64,000 bases of DNA from C-114 sp963719285 (GCA_963719285.1 CAVRBO010000004.1:186001-250000), one strand, 5' to 3'. Positions 33,115 to 42,688 are shown, counted from the stretch's first letter. Translations and numbers: made by a program. Notes: generated from the sequence alone by a model not told the origin.

Positions 33115-34080
33115 ATGCATCTGTCCCAACGAGGCGCCATCACGCGCCTGACCCTCATCGGCGTCGTCGTCGCGCTGTCCGCGTGCACGGCCGCGGCCAC
33201 GCCCGCGCCGACTCCGGCCCCGACCAGCGCACCGGCGACCGCGGCGCCCACGGCTGCGTCCGTGGCCCCGGCGACCGCGAGCCCCGGACCGACCGGTCCC
33301 GATTGCTCACCCGCGGCGCTCAAGACGTTGACCGCGGGCAAGCTCACGATCGGCACGTCCAACCCGGCTTACAGCCCGTGGTGGGCAGGCCCCGACCCGG
33401 CCGCCGGTTCGCCCTGGCAGTTCGCCGACCCGAACAACGGCCAGGGTCTCGAGGGCGCGACGGCGTACCTCATCGCCAAGGCGCTCGGCTTCGACAAGAC
33501 CGACGTGCAATGGGTCGCGGTCGATTTCGACCCGGCGATCCAGCCGGGGCCGAAGAAGTTCGACTTCTACCTCGCCCAGGTCTCATACAGCGCCGAGCGG
33601 GCGAACGCGGTCGACCTGTCGGACGGCTATTTCGACGACAACCAGGCAGTCGTGGCGCTCAAGGCGAACGCGATCAGCAAGGTGACGACCGTGGCCGGCC
33701 TCAAGCCGTTCCGGCTCGGCACCCAGGTGGGCACAACGAGCCTCAAGTACATCCAGGACAACATCCAGCCGACCAAGGAACCGCGCGTCTACAACTCGCT
33801 GGATCTGGCCGTGAAGGCCCTCGAGACCAAGCAGGTCGACGGCGTCGTCGCCGACCTCGGGTCCACCTTCTACATGCGCGACGCGCAGCTGACCGGTGGG
33901 GTCATCGTGGGCGAACTGCCGACGATCGGCGAGCAGGAGCACTTCTCGGTCGTGCTCACCAAGGGCAGCAGCCTCACGGCCTGCGTGAACCTCGCCATCG
34001 CGGCCATCAAGGCGGACGGGTCGCTCGATGCGGCCCGCCAGCAGTACATCACCAGCGAAGGGGCTCCCAAGCTCCAATAG
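33115..34080 (+). CDS. Amino acid ABC transporter substrate-binding lipoprotein
   Basis: A 321-residue family 3 solute-binding protein. The signal peptide ends in lipobox LSAC (Cys near residue 23), followed by a Thr/Pro/Ala-rich tether of about 40 residues. The mature domain has LTAGKLTIGTSNPAYSPWW, FDFYLAQVSYSAERANAVDL and GLKPFRLGTQVGTTSLKYIQ, typical of polar amino acid binders. The ATG has GGAGGAGG upstream. It heads a three-gene operon with permease and ATPase. The ligand residues are not specific enough to name the amino acid. Confidence 0.9.
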   Translation: MHLSQRGAITRLTLIGVVVALSACTAAATPAPTPAPTSAPATAAPTAASVAPATASPGPTGPDCSPAALKTLTAGKLTIGTSNPAYSPWWAGPDPAAGSPWQFADPNNGQGLEGATAYLIAKALGFDKTDVQWVAVDFDPAIQPGPKKFDFYLAQVSYSAERANAVDLSDGYFDDNQAVVALKANAISKVTTVAGLKPFRLGTQVGTTSLKYIQDNIQPTKEPRVYNSLDLAVKALETKQVDGVVADLGSTFYMRDAQLTGGVIVGELPTIGEQEHFSVVLTKGSSLTACVNLAIAAIKADGSLDAARQQYITSEGAPKLQ

Positions 34081-34098
34081 GCGGACGGGACGCAGGGT

Positions 34099-34976
34099 AT
34101 GGTCTCCGGCGGCGGCGGGCCGGCGGGCGCCGGCTCGCCCGGCCCGCCGCGCTACCCGCGTAGGCGGGCCGGCGGTCGCCGCGGGGCCGGCCGTCGGTCG
34201 CTGCTCATCGCGATCGGCAGCTCGGTCGTCGTCTTCGGGCTCCTCGGCTGGCTCATCGTCACCTCGCCCGGCTGGGGGCTCGTCCAGGAGAGCTTCTTCA
34301 ACCCGAAGTACATCGGGACGTCGTGGCCGCGCCAGGTCGCCGCGATCGCCGTCAACGTCCAGCTGTTCCTCATCGCCGAGGCGTGCATCCTGCCGCTCGG
34401 CCTGATCGTCGCGGTCCTGCGCAGCCTGCCCGGCCCGGTCTTCTTTCCCGTCCGGGCGATGGCGCTCGTCTACACCGACATCTTCCGCGGCGTGCCGAGC
34501 GTCCTGATCATCTTCCTGCTCGGCTTCGGCATCCCGACGCTCGGGATCGACTGGCTGCCGCTCGACCCGTTCTTCTGGGGCGTCGTGACCCTCGTGCTCG
34601 TGTACAGCGCCTACGTGTCCGAGGTCTATCGGGCGGGCATCGAATCGGTCCATCCGAGCCAGGCCGCGGCGGCCCGGTCGCTCGGGCTGACCTATCTCCA
34701 GGCGATGCGTTACGTCGTCATCCCGCAAGCGGTCCGGAGAGTCATCCCGCCGCTCCTCAACGATTTCATCGGGCTCCAGAAGGACACCGCATTCGTCTCG
34801 TTCGTCGGTGTCATCGAGGTCTTCCGGCAGGCCCAGATCGACGAGTCGGCCTCGTTCAACTTCACGCCCTACCTGGTGACAGCCTTCCTGTTCCTCCTCC
34901 TGACGATCCCGCTCATCCACGTGACCGACTGGCTCGTCGCCCGCGATCGCGGGCGCCTGCTCGCGGGCGCGACTCC

Positions 34977-34980
<4 letters not shown>
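34099..34980 (+). CDS. Polar amino acid ABC transporter permease
   Basis: A 293-residue inner-membrane permease of the His/Glu/Gln (HisM/GlnP) type. A basic, Gly/Pro-rich N-terminus of about 30 residues precedes the first helix (LLIAIGSSVVVFGLLGWLIV). The EAA loop that docks the ATPase is AARSLGLTYLQAMRYVVIPQ, followed by RVIPPLLNDFIGLQKDTAF. It starts 18 nt after the binding-protein stop, and its stop overlaps the ATPase start (ATGA). It probably forms a homodimer, because only one permease gene is present. Confidence 0.93.
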
Positions 34981-35789
<809 letters not shown>

Positions 35790-35801
35790 GCCGAGCCGGG
35801 C

Positions 35802-36242
35802 TCAGCTAGAGGGCGGGGCCGATGGCGACCCGCCGGGCGAGGGCTCATCGGCCGGGGTCGGAGTTGGATCCTCGTAGTCGCTGTCCGTCGTCTGGCCGGG
35901 ATGGATCCGAAGCAGCCAGCCCACCTTGATCGAATCGGGTGCGTAGATCGAACTGTCCGGGTCCAGCGTCCCGTAGCGGGCGCGGTTCCAGTAGCCGATG
36001 CTCTCGACGGTCGTCTTGTATTTCTTGGCGAGGACCGCCAGGCGGTCGCCCGGTTTGACCTTGTAGACGAGGAAGGTCGGTTCTGGCGTGGGGACGGGCG
36101 CGGTCAGGATCGGCGTCGGGGCGACGGTCGGGGCCGCCGAGCCGGCCGGCGGGTGCGAGACAAGGCTGTCGATGTCGACGCAGCCACCCGAGAGGAAGAG
36201 CGCGAGCGCGAGTGGCGCCGCGACCCGGCCAGGGGAGCGCAT
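35802..36242 (-). CDS. LysM-domain lipoprotein
   Basis: A 146-residue exported protein with a lipobox near residue 21 (LSGGC), a Pro/Thr-rich spacer, and one LysM domain (about 58-115). That domain has YKVKPGDRLAVLAKKYKTTV then an Asn in the WNRARYG turn and a final LLRIHPG strand. The acidic, Pro-rich tail is disordered. LysM binds peptidoglycan, so this probably anchors to the wall or envelope. GGAGG lies just before the ATG. Convergent with the ABC transporter operon. Confidence 0.85.
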   Translation of the reverse strand: MRSPGRVAAPLALALFLSGGCVDIDSLVSHPPAGSAAPTVAPTPILTAPVPTPEPTFLVYKVKPGDRLAVLAKKYKTTVESIGYWNRARYGTLDPDSSIYAPDSIKVGWLLRIHPGQTTDSDYEDPTPTPADEPSPGGSPSAPPSS

Positions 36243-36292
36243 GCCTCCAAGACGGTCCGCGCCCGCGCGGCGTTGCGCGGCAGGCCGCAGGG

Positions 36293-39268
36293 TCAGGCCG
36301 TGCCGCTCGGCGGATCGACCGGGGTCGGGTCCTGGAGCTTGAACTCGGCGGCCAGGGCCAGACCCTGGGCGGCGGTGGCGATGAAGCCACGGCCGGTCCG
36401 CTTCGCCACGAAACAGGCGCGGTCGGCGGCGAGCAGGATCGTCTCCGGGTCCGCTCCGTCGTCGGGGAACGTGGCGACGCCGATCGATGCGCTGACCGTG
36501 AGCTTGCCGGCGGCCCAGGCCGTGCCCGGCGCGCCGACCGCCTCCACGGCGGTGCGCACCCGCTCGGCGACGAGGATCGCCCCCGCGTGGTCCGTGCTCG
36601 GCAGCAGCAGCGCGATCTCGTCCCCGCCATAGCGGAAGACCCGGTCAGACTCGCGGCCCGCCGACGTGATGGCCCCGGCGATCTCCCGGAGCATCCGGTC
36701 GCCAGCCTGGTGGCCCATCGCGTCGTTGACCTGCTTGAAGTCGTCGATATCGATCATGACGAGGCTGAATCGCGCCCCCTCCGTCGCCGCCCGGCTCAGG
36801 CTGTCCTTGAACGAGCCGTGGTTGAACAGGCCGGTGAGCGTGTCGCGCTCCGCCCGCTCGATCTGCTTCTTGAACGCCTCGGCGTTCTCCAGCGCGATCG
36901 ATACGTGGGCCGCGAAGAGCTGGACGAGGTCGAAGTCGGCCTGCTGGTACCGGTCCTTCGAGCCGAGCCGCTCGAGGGTGAGCACGCCCACCGCCCCGGC
37001 GCGGTCGCGCAGCGGCACGCAGATGATGCTGCCATCGACCGGACCCTGGCCCCGGAAGTGGTTGACCCGCCCATCGGCGGCCTCGTCGACGATGAGCTGC
37101 GGCTCGTTGTTCGCCACGACCCACGGCGCGATGCCCTTCTCGCCAGGATCCCACGGTTCGAGGTACTGGAGCGCGTCGACGCCCTTGGCCGACAACGGGA
37201 CGAGGAGGCCGCTCTCCTTGTCCACCAGCTCGATCGCGATGTTGTCCGACCGGACGAGGGCATTCAACCGGTCGGTGATCTGGTCGAGCACGGACGACGT
37301 GTCGAGCGTGCCCAGGATCGACTCCGTGATCTGGAGAAGGTCGCGCTGGCTCCGCAGCTGGCGTTCGAGGACCTCGGTCTGTGCTCGCAGCCGTTCGTTC
37401 GTGTCGGCGTTGGCCATGGCCTGGGCGGCGAAGCTCGCGTAGATCGTCAGGAGTCGCAGGTCGTCCTCGCTGAACTGGTTCAAGCCGAGCTTGGACAGGA
37501 CGACGACGCCCAGGATCGCGTCCTCGAACAGCATCGGGGCCAGGAGCATCGATTCATCCAGGTCCTCCTCGGTCCCGACGATCGTGCTCGCCCGAGGATC
37601 CTTCGCCGCGTCCGGAAGGTTCTGGGCGATGCGGTGTTCCGCGACCCAGCCGGTGATGCCCCGGCCGACCTTCGTCGCCAGCTGGTCGGGCGTCTCGTCG
37701 ACGTACTCGCCGACCTTGCCCTGGAACGCCACCGGGATGAGATCGTCCGTGCCCTGCAGGCGGTACACCCGGACGTTGTGGTAGTCGATCAACTCGTGCA
37801 GCTCGGTCGCGATGGCCGAGCCGATCTCGCGGACGCTGGTCAGGCCGTTGAGTCGGGCGCCGAGCTGCTGGATCGACTGGAGCTGGGCCGCCCAGGTCGC
37901 CATCTGGTTGTAGTCCTGGGCGGTCTTGATCGCGACCTGGGCCTGGGCGGCGAACGCGGCGAGCGTGTCGAGCTCGGTGGCCGTCCACGGATGGGGCCGA
38001 TCGTGATACACGTTGAGCAGCCCGAGGACGATCTGGCCGTCCAGGAGTGGCGCCGTGCACAGCGTGTCGATGCCCTCCTGGATGACCGCCGCCCGGACCC
38101 CCGAGCCGCGCGGGTCGTCCGCGTAGCCCGTCGCGAACATCGGCTTGCGAGCCACGACGGCCAGGCCCGGCAGTGACGGCACGGGGAAGTCGCGGACGGA
38201 GGCGAGGTAGGCCGGCGACAGGCCACGGCTCACGGCGGGCACGACCTGGCCGTTCGCGTCGCGCAGGAACACCGCGGCCCGATCGGCCTGGAACAGGACG
38301 GTCGCGTGGTCGACGAGACCGGCCAGGGTCTGGTCCAGGTCGAGCTTGCTGCCGATGTCGCTGGCGACCCGGCGCAGGGCGTCCAGCCGGTGCACCTGCT
38401 GGGCGGCCTCCTCGAACAGGCCGGCCGAGAAGACCGCGGCCGCGAACTGGCGAGCCACGCTGTCGAGGAACGGGATATCGAGTTCGGACAGGACACCGTC
38501 ATCGCCGGAGCCCACGACCAGGGCGCCCCAGCGATTCGTGGCGAATGTGATCGGCAGGGCGATCTCGATGACGGATCCCGGATGGATCGGTTGCCAGCCG
38601 TCCTCGTCCTCGCGGACCAGGGTCGGGCGATCGTCGGCGAGTGCCCGGCCGACCGAACCGAAGGCGACGGGAAGCTCGGTGGTCCGGATCGGCCCGCTCC
38701 CGCGCATCGCCCGGGCGACCAGTCGGTCCTCGCGCCGCTCATAGGCCGCCACGAAGTCGAGCGAGAAGGACTCGCGGAGCAGGGTGACCGCCGACCCGAG
38801 CATCCGGTCGATGTCACGCCCGCCCGACGTCAGGGCGGCGAGCTCGGCCAGGACCCGCAGGTCGAGCCGGTGGCGGGCCCGTTCGGTGGCCAGGTCGGCA
38901 CTCACGAACGGTGTCACAGACCCGGTGTGGATGCGGTCGCCCCGGCGGCGGGCGGGAAGCGGCTGGGCGGCCGCACGGTCGGTGCCCCGGACGATGGCCA
39001 GGTTCGGTCGTCCGCTCCGGGCCCGATGCGACCGATCCGGGTGGCCGTCCCCGTAGCCGCTCTGGTTCGTCGCCTCGGCTGCCGCCAGGAACCCCTGCAG
39101 GTCGCCGACTCGATAGCGCCGATCGCCGCGTGGATTGATCCGGTAGTAGCGAAGCCGCCCCTGGTCGCTCCAGGCGCGGATGGTGTTCGGATGGACACCC
39201 AGGATCCGGGCTGCTTTCGTCACAGACAGGGTGGCGTCCGTCGGGCGTGGGGGAAGACCTGCGGTCAA
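36293..39268 (-). CDS. HTH - multi-GAF - GGDEF diguanylate cyclase
   Basis: A 991-residue soluble signalling protein. Residues 14-61 are a MerR/excisionase-type HTH (LSVTKAARILGVHPNTIRAW, then RRYRVGDLQGFL). About four GAF domains follow (roughly 125-280, 298-455, 470-625 and 645-800). The C-terminal GGDEF domain starts near DTLTGLFNHGSFKD, and its active site is GGDEI at 881-885 instead of GGDEF. The product-inhibition I-site RESD lies at 872-875, the correct five residues upstream. It should make c-di-GMP in response to small ligands sensed by GAF, while its HTH may bind DNA. The TTG start at 39268 has AGCAGG upstream. This domain mix is unusual. Confidence 0.88.
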   Translation of the reverse strand: MTAGLPPRPTDATLSVTKAARILGVHPNTIRAWSDQGRLRYYRINPRGDRRYRVGDLQGFLAAAEATNQSGYGDGHPDRSHRARSGRPNLAIVRGTDRAAAQPLPARRRGDRIHTGSVTPFVSADLATERARHRLDLRVLAELAALTSGGRDIDRMLGSAVTLLRESFSLDFVAAYERREDRLVARAMRGSGPIRTTELPVAFGSVGRALADDRPTLVREDEDGWQPIHPGSVIEIALPITFATNRWGALVVGSGDDGVLSELDIPFLDSVARQFAAAVFSAGLFEEAAQQVHRLDALRRVASDIGSKLDLDQTLAGLVDHATVLFQADRAAVFLRDANGQVVPAVSRGLSPAYLASVRDFPVPSLPGLAVVARKPMFATGYADDPRGSGVRAAVIQEGIDTLCTAPLLDGQIVLGLLNVYHDRPHPWTATELDTLAAFAAQAQVAIKTAQDYNQMATWAAQLQSIQQLGARLNGLTSVREIGSAIATELHELIDYHNVRVYRLQGTDDLIPVAFQGKVGEYVDETPDQLATKVGRGITGWVAEHRIAQNLPDAAKDPRASTIVGTEEDLDESMLLAPMLFEDAILGVVVLSKLGLNQFSEDDLRLLTIYASFAAQAMANADTNERLRAQTEVLERQLRSQRDLLQITESILGTLDTSSVLDQITDRLNALVRSDNIAIELVDKESGLLVPLSAKGVDALQYLEPWDPGEKGIAPWVVANNEPQLIVDEAADGRVNHFRGQGPVDGSIICVPLRDRAGAVGVLTLERLGSKDRYQQADFDLVQLFAAHVSIALENAEAFKKQIERAERDTLTGLFNHGSFKDSLSRAATEGARFSLVMIDIDDFKQVNDAMGHQAGDRMLREIAGAITSAGRESDRVFRYGGDEIALLLPSTDHAGAILVAERVRTAVEAVGAPGTAWAAGKLTVSASIGVATFPDDGADPETILLAADRACFVAKRTGRGFIATAAQGLALAAEFKLQDPTPVDPPSGTA

Positions 39269-39306
39269 ATGGCGCCTGCTGGAAGAAATGTGAGGTCGAC
39301 GACCCG

Positions 39307-39335
39307 AGACTAGGGAGCTTCACAGTTCTTTCCAA
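39307..39335 (-). promoter_or_regulatory. Sigma-70-like promoter of the GGDEF gene
   Basis: On the minus strand, -35 TTGGAA (39330-39335) and -10 TAGTCT (39307-39312) are separated by exactly 17 nt. Transcription would start near 39300, giving a leader of about 30 nt before the TTG at 39268. Confidence 0.55.
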
Positions 39336-39351
39336 TAGGACGAAGGTCCTA
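39336..39351. promoter_or_regulatory. Palindromic operator candidate beside the -35 box
   Basis: TAGGAC-GAAG-GTCCTA is a perfect 6-bp inverted repeat with a 4-nt centre. It directly abuts the -35 element of the GGDEF gene, a position typical of an activator or repressor site. It could also be part of the 3' end of the upstream transcript. Confidence 0.5.
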
Positions 39352-39368
39352 GCAGGCGGAACGGACGG

Positions 39369-39767
39369 TCAGGAGCCCGTCCCGGGACCGTCCCGGCGGT
39401 TCGGTCGGGCCCCCTGTCCGGTGGGGCCGGCGGGCCGGTCCTGGCCCGCCGTGAGACGCAGGTAGAGGAGCGTGACGCCGGCCGCCGCGAGGCCCAGGGC
39501 GACGATCCCGGCGACCGCCAGGAACGGCGCCCCGACCAGGCCCGGCCCCTCGCCGACGGAGCGGGTGTCGCCGCCCGGGGCGCTCGGTTCGGGTGAGGCG
39601 GCCGCCGCGTCCGGAGGGCCGGCCACGATCCCGGGCCAGGCGCCGCTCCCCGGGGTCGCGCCGTGGGGCGCGATGGCCAGGATCACGATCGCGCACAGCG
39701 ACGCCGCCAGCACGCGCCGGGCCGTCCGCCGCCCGGTCGCGCAGCGGCGCCCCGGCGGCCGACTCAC
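39369..39767 (-). CDS. Small two-pass membrane or secreted protein
   Basis: A 132-residue protein with an N-terminal hydrophobic segment (VLAASLCAIVILAIAPHG), a Pro/Ala/Gly/Ser-rich middle, and a C-terminal membrane helix (PFLAVAGIVALGLAAAGVTL) followed by a basic tail. No family is recognised. The start overlaps the stop of the GIDE-like gene as ATGA, so the two are translated together and may form one membrane assembly. Confidence 0.55.
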   Translation of the reverse strand: MSRPPGRRCATGRRTARRVLAASLCAIVILAIAPHGATPGSGAWPGIVAGPPDAAAASPEPSAPGGDTRSVGEGPGLVGAPFLAVAGIVALGLAAAGVTLLYLRLTAGQDRPAGPTGQGARPNRRDGPGTGS

Positions 39768-40543
39768 CGCAGTCCGCCGAGGATCGCCCAGCCCGCACCC
39801 AGGACGAGCAGCGCGATCCCGCCCAGGAGCAATCCGCTCGCGAGCGCCGGTCGCGCCCGCCGACCTCCGCCGAGCAGGCGCATCGCCTCGGGACGCTCGA
39901 GCGTGGTCAGGACGAGCGGTCGTCCCTGCCCGGCGGTGATCCGCACGTCGCCATCCGGGCCGACTTCCGGGACGCCGAGCACGATCGCGTGCTCGACCGA
40001 TGAGATCTGCTCGACCCGAAGCCGGGTCGGGGTCGCCCGGGGAAGGTCCGCCGGGACCCGGTCGGACACGTCGCGAGCCGTCCCCACGGCCTCCCGCGGG
40101 ATGACCACGAGCCCGGGTCCGAGGGCGTCGCTGTCGACGACCACGGCATCGAGCCCGTCCCGGATCTCGAAGCGCACCGACTCCCGGGCCTCGTCGACCG
40201 TCTCCCAGGTCCCGCCATGCCTGATCTCGAGCCGCCGCCGTCGGAAGACGAGGGGCCGATGATGTTCGTCCTCGAACTCATCCTCGGCGTCGATCCGGCC
40301 GTCGACCCGGAGGTACCCGGCGGTCCCGGCGCGCGCCCGGGCCGCGGCGTCGGCGACCGAGACCGGCGGGGTCGTCGCGAGCAGTCGTCCGATCCGGTAG
40401 CCCGGCCCGAACGAGCGCAGCACGAGCAGGGCGCCGGCGAGTGCGAGCAGCCCGGCGACCAGCAGGATGGCGGGGATCACGGCACGCGCGGCGAGACGGG
40501 CGACGCGACGGGGAACACGTCCGCAGGATAGCCCGGCGGGCAC
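39764..40543 (-). CDS. GIDE-like membrane protein
   Basis: A 259-residue protein with an N-terminal helix (VIPAILLVAGLLALAGALLV) and a C-terminal helix (LASGLLLGGIALLVLGAGWA). Between them is a domain with GRIDAEDEFEDEHHRPLVFR, ending in a Cys-free beta-rich region, VRFEIRDGLDAVVVDSDALG. This resembles the GIDE/MULAN membrane-domain family, whose bacterial members lack the RING. The assignment is by pattern. The start GTG 40543 is uncertain. It is coupled to the next small membrane protein by a 4-nt overlap. Confidence 0.55.
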   Translation of the reverse strand: MPAGLSCGRVPRRVARLAARAVIPAILLVAGLLALAGALLVLRSFGPGYRIGRLLATTPPVSVADAAARARAGTAGYLRVDGRIDAEDEFEDEHHRPLVFRRRRLEIRHGGTWETVDEARESVRFEIRDGLDAVVVDSDALGPGLVVIPREAVGTARDVSDRVPADLPRATPTRLRVEQISSVEHAIVLGVPEVGPDGDVRITAGQGRPLVLTTLERPEAMRLLGGGRRARPALASGLLLGGIALLVLGAGWAILGGLR

Positions 40544-40761
40544 GGAAAGGCCCGAAGGAACCTACCCGACCGCGTGGGCGTTGATGCGATCTCCGCCGTT
40601 AGCGACGCTCGACCCCTCCGGGCTGGCCTCAACCGTACGTCGGGCGCGCGCGGCGGGTCAACCCGGCTTGTCCACCGAATCGCCACTCCGGTCGCGCGGA
40701 TTGTCCACCGCGCGTCCACACATCGCGGCCGTCGGGGGGATGAGGCGCGCTGAGCGTCGGG
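40544..40761. other. Intergenic region with TTGTCCACC repeats
   Basis: This 218-bp interval shows no gene. TTGTCCACC occurs at 40668-40676 and 40701-40709, and GTCCACA at 40714-40720. All resemble DnaA boxes (TTATCCACA) with one or two changes. No dnaA, dnaN or AT-rich unwinding element is near, so an origin is unlikely; a regulatory role is possible. Confidence 0.35.
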
Positions 40762-41334
40762 TCAGCCCGCGGTCTGGCCGGTCGCCGGATCGAGGGCCCG
40801 GACCTGACCGTCGAAGCTCGTGAGGACGAGCCGGCCACCGACCAGCTCGGCCCCGGCCACGACGTCCGAGTGGGCCGCCCGCCAGGTCACGACACCGTCC
40901 GCGTCGACGGCGAAGGTCTCGACTTCGGACTGGACCAGGACATGATCCAGGCGGGAAGAGCCGAGCACGGCGACCAGCGGCGTCCCGCTCCGATGCTGCC
41001 AGCGCAGCGTTCCGTCGCGCGCATCCAGGGCATACGCCACGAATCCGTACCGGACGACGAGCAGCCCCGGCACGTCCCACAGGAGGCCGTCGGGCTCGTC
41101 GAAGATCGCCGATGCGAGGCGGATCGCCCAGATCCCGGCCGGGCTCTCCACGCGCAGCTCGGCCCGGCAGAGCGCATCGGGATCGGTCGCGACGAGCGGC
41201 CCGAGGTCCTCGAGCGTGCCGCCGGCCTCCGACAGGGCGAAGACGGCCGCCGCGGAGCCGCTTCCGCCCCACCGGTATCGCGCGCGGATCCCACCCGGGT
41301 ACTGGACGACGGACTGATGCGGCTCCTGTGTCAG
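40762..41334 (-). CDS. PQQ-like beta-propeller repeat protein
   Basis: About 190 residues. Strand-rich repeats such as RYGFVAYALDARDGTLRWQH and TFAVDADGVVTWRA, ending in RLVLTSFDGQVRALDPATG, are the blade pattern of PQQ/YncE-like propellers. Only about three blades are present, so it may pack differently or dimerise. The start is unclear. The frame is open back into the upstream gene, and the most sensible candidate is CTG 41334, with GGAGC upstream. No signal peptide is seen. It lies 32 bp after the YbaK-like gene on the same strand and may be co-transcribed. Confidence 0.6.
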   Translation of the reverse strand: MTQEPHQSVVQYPGGIRARYRWGGSGSAAAVFALSEAGGTLEDLGPLVATDPDALCRAELRVESPAGIWAIRLASAIFDEPDGLLWDVPGLLVVRYGFVAYALDARDGTLRWQHRSGTPLVAVLGSSRLDHVLVQSEVETFAVDADGVVTWRAAHSDVVAGAELVGGRLVLTSFDGQVRALDPATGQTAG

Positions 41335-41366
41335 GCGTTGCTCCGGGTTCAGGCGGGATTCCGGGC

Positions 41367-41957
41367 TCAGGCGCCCGCGCCCTGGGCGGCCGGATCGCCG
41401 CCGAAGGACGGTCCGTTCGGGACGGCCTCGCCGGTCGGCGGCCCCGGCTCCGAAGCCGGCTCCTCGGCGATCGGGGCCACGGTGGCGTTGGCCAGGTCGC
41501 GCAGGGCGCCCGGCGCGATGGGGAAGACCGCGGTCGCAGTACCGGCGGCGGCCCATACCAGCCTGAACCGGCCGAGGTCGGGGTCCATGATCACCCGGAC
41601 CGGCCGGCTGTGGCCGATGGGCGGGATCCCGCCGATGACGAACCCGGTGAGCTCGTTGGCCTCGCGCGCCGTCGCCCGGCGGATGCCCGGCTCGCCGGTG
41701 ATGGCCGCCAGGCGGGCGACGTCGACGCGGTTCGGGCCCGACACGAGGCAGACGATCGGCTCGAGACCGCCGTCCTCGTCGGGTGCCACGAAGACGAGCG
41801 ACTTGACGATCTGGCCGAGCTCGGCGCCCACGGCCGCAGCGGCATCGGCGGCGGTGTGGGTGCCTTCGGGGAACACGCGGACCTCGAGCGTCATGCCCTT
41901 GCGCGCCGCAGCGTCGAGGACGCGCTGGGTGGCCGGATGCACGTCTCCGTCGAGCAC
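41367..41957 (-). CDS. YbaK/aminoacyl-tRNA deacylase domain protein
   Basis: A 196-residue protein of the YbaK/ProX trans-editing family, which hydrolyses mischarged tRNA. The core (about 5-155) has VGAELGQIVKSLVFVAPDED, with the catalytic Lys in QIVKSLVF, then GIRRATAREANELTGFVIGG and IPPIGHSRP. The C-terminal 35 residues are disordered. The start is GTG 41957, 7 nt after TAGACT on the minus strand. It is divergent from the HAD phosphatase gene, and both look leaderless. Confidence 0.85.
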   Translation of the reverse strand: MLDGDVHPATQRVLDAAARKGMTLEVRVFPEGTHTAADAAAAVGAELGQIVKSLVFVAPDEDGGLEPIVCLVSGPNRVDVARLAAITGEPGIRRATAREANELTGFVIGGIPPIGHSRPVRVIMDPDLGRFRLVWAAAGTATAVFPIAPGALRDLANATVAPIAEEPASEPGPPTGEAVPNGPSFGGDPAAQGAGA

Positions 41958-41964
41958 GGGCCGG

Positions 41965-41970
41965 AGTCTA
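41965..41970 (-). promoter_or_regulatory. Predicted -10 box (TAGACT), leaderless start
   Basis: TAGACT on the minus strand ends 7 nt before the GTG at 41957. It faces the plus-strand box at 41997-42002 in a 53-bp divergent region. Confidence 0.5.
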
Positions 41971-41996
41971 TCACGCGACCCCGCCCGTTCCGGGGG

Positions 41997-42002
41997 TAGC
42001 AT
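41997..42002 (+). promoter_or_regulatory. Predicted -10 box (TAGCAT), leaderless start
   Basis: TAGCAT ends 8 nt before the ATG at 42011 and no Shine-Dalgarno intervenes. Confidence 0.45.
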
Positions 42003-42010
42003 CGGACGCC

Positions 42011-42685
42011 ATGGACGCGATCCTCTTCGACTGGGACGGCACGCTCGCCGACTCGCTCGGGGCGCTCTACCGGGCCAACCTCGCGGTCGTGCGGGCGATG
42101 GGATTGCCGTACGACGAGGCGACCTACCGGGCGACCTACGAGCCGGACTGGCGCCGGATGTATCGGCGGCTCGGCATCGCCGAGGACCGCCTGGAGGAGG
42201 CGAACGAGCTCTGGCGGGCGGCCTACGACGGGGGCGCCTCGTCCAGGCTGTTCCCGGGGACGGAGGAGGCGCTGGACCGGATCGCCGCGACGGGGACGCG
42301 CCTCGGCCTGGTCACGGCCGGCGACCGATCCGTCGTCGCGCCCCAGCTCCGGCGGTTCGGCCTCGACGGGCGCTTCGAGGTCGAGGTCTTCGGCGACGAC
42401 CACCCGGTCCACAAGCCCGACCCGGCGCCGCTCCGGGCCGCCCTGGCGACCCTGCGCCTGGCCGATCGGCCCGCAGCCGCGGCCTACGTCGGCGACTACA
42501 CGGACGACATGCGGATGGCCCGCTCGGCCGGGACCCGGGCCATCGGCATCGCCTCGGCGCTCGCCGATCGGGCCGACCTCCTCGCGGCCGGCGCCCACGA
42601 GGTCGCGCTGTCGGTCGCGGAGTGGGCCGACCATGCCAGCGGGATCATGCTCGCCGACCGCCTGCCTCGCGCCCCGGCGGTCTGA
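42011..42685 (+). CDS. HAD-superfamily phosphatase, phosphoglycolate phosphatase-like
   Basis: A 224-residue HAD hydrolase. Motif I is FDWDGTLADS (nucleophile Asp and general acid Asp), motif II is LVTAGDRS (with Ala then Gly before Asp), motif III is the Lys in VHKPDPAP, and motif IV is YVGDYTDDM. A helical cap lies between motifs I and II, as in Gph-like phosphatases. It is likely to dephosphorylate a small sugar or glycolate phosphate. Upstream of and 3 nt from the thiamine diphosphokinase gene, so co-transcribed. Confidence 0.9.
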   Translation: MDAILFDWDGTLADSLGALYRANLAVVRAMGLPYDEATYRATYEPDWRRMYRRLGIAEDRLEEANELWRAAYDGGASSRLFPGTEEALDRIAATGTRLGLVTAGDRSVVAPQLRRFGLDGRFEVEVFGDDHPVHKPDPAPLRAALATLRLADRPAAAAYVGDYTDDMRMARSAGTRAIGIASALADRADLLAAGAHEVALSVAEWADHASGIMLADRLPRAPAV

Positions 42686-42688
42686 GCG

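Noticed and set aside
36212..38176. A 654-codon plus-strand frame opposite the GGDEF gene
   Set aside because: It is antisense to clear GAF and GGDEF motifs and shows no domain of its own.
40668..40720. A replication origin suggested by DnaA-box-like repeats
   Set aside because: No dnaA, dnaN, gyrB or AT-rich unwinding element is present, and the boxes differ from consensus.
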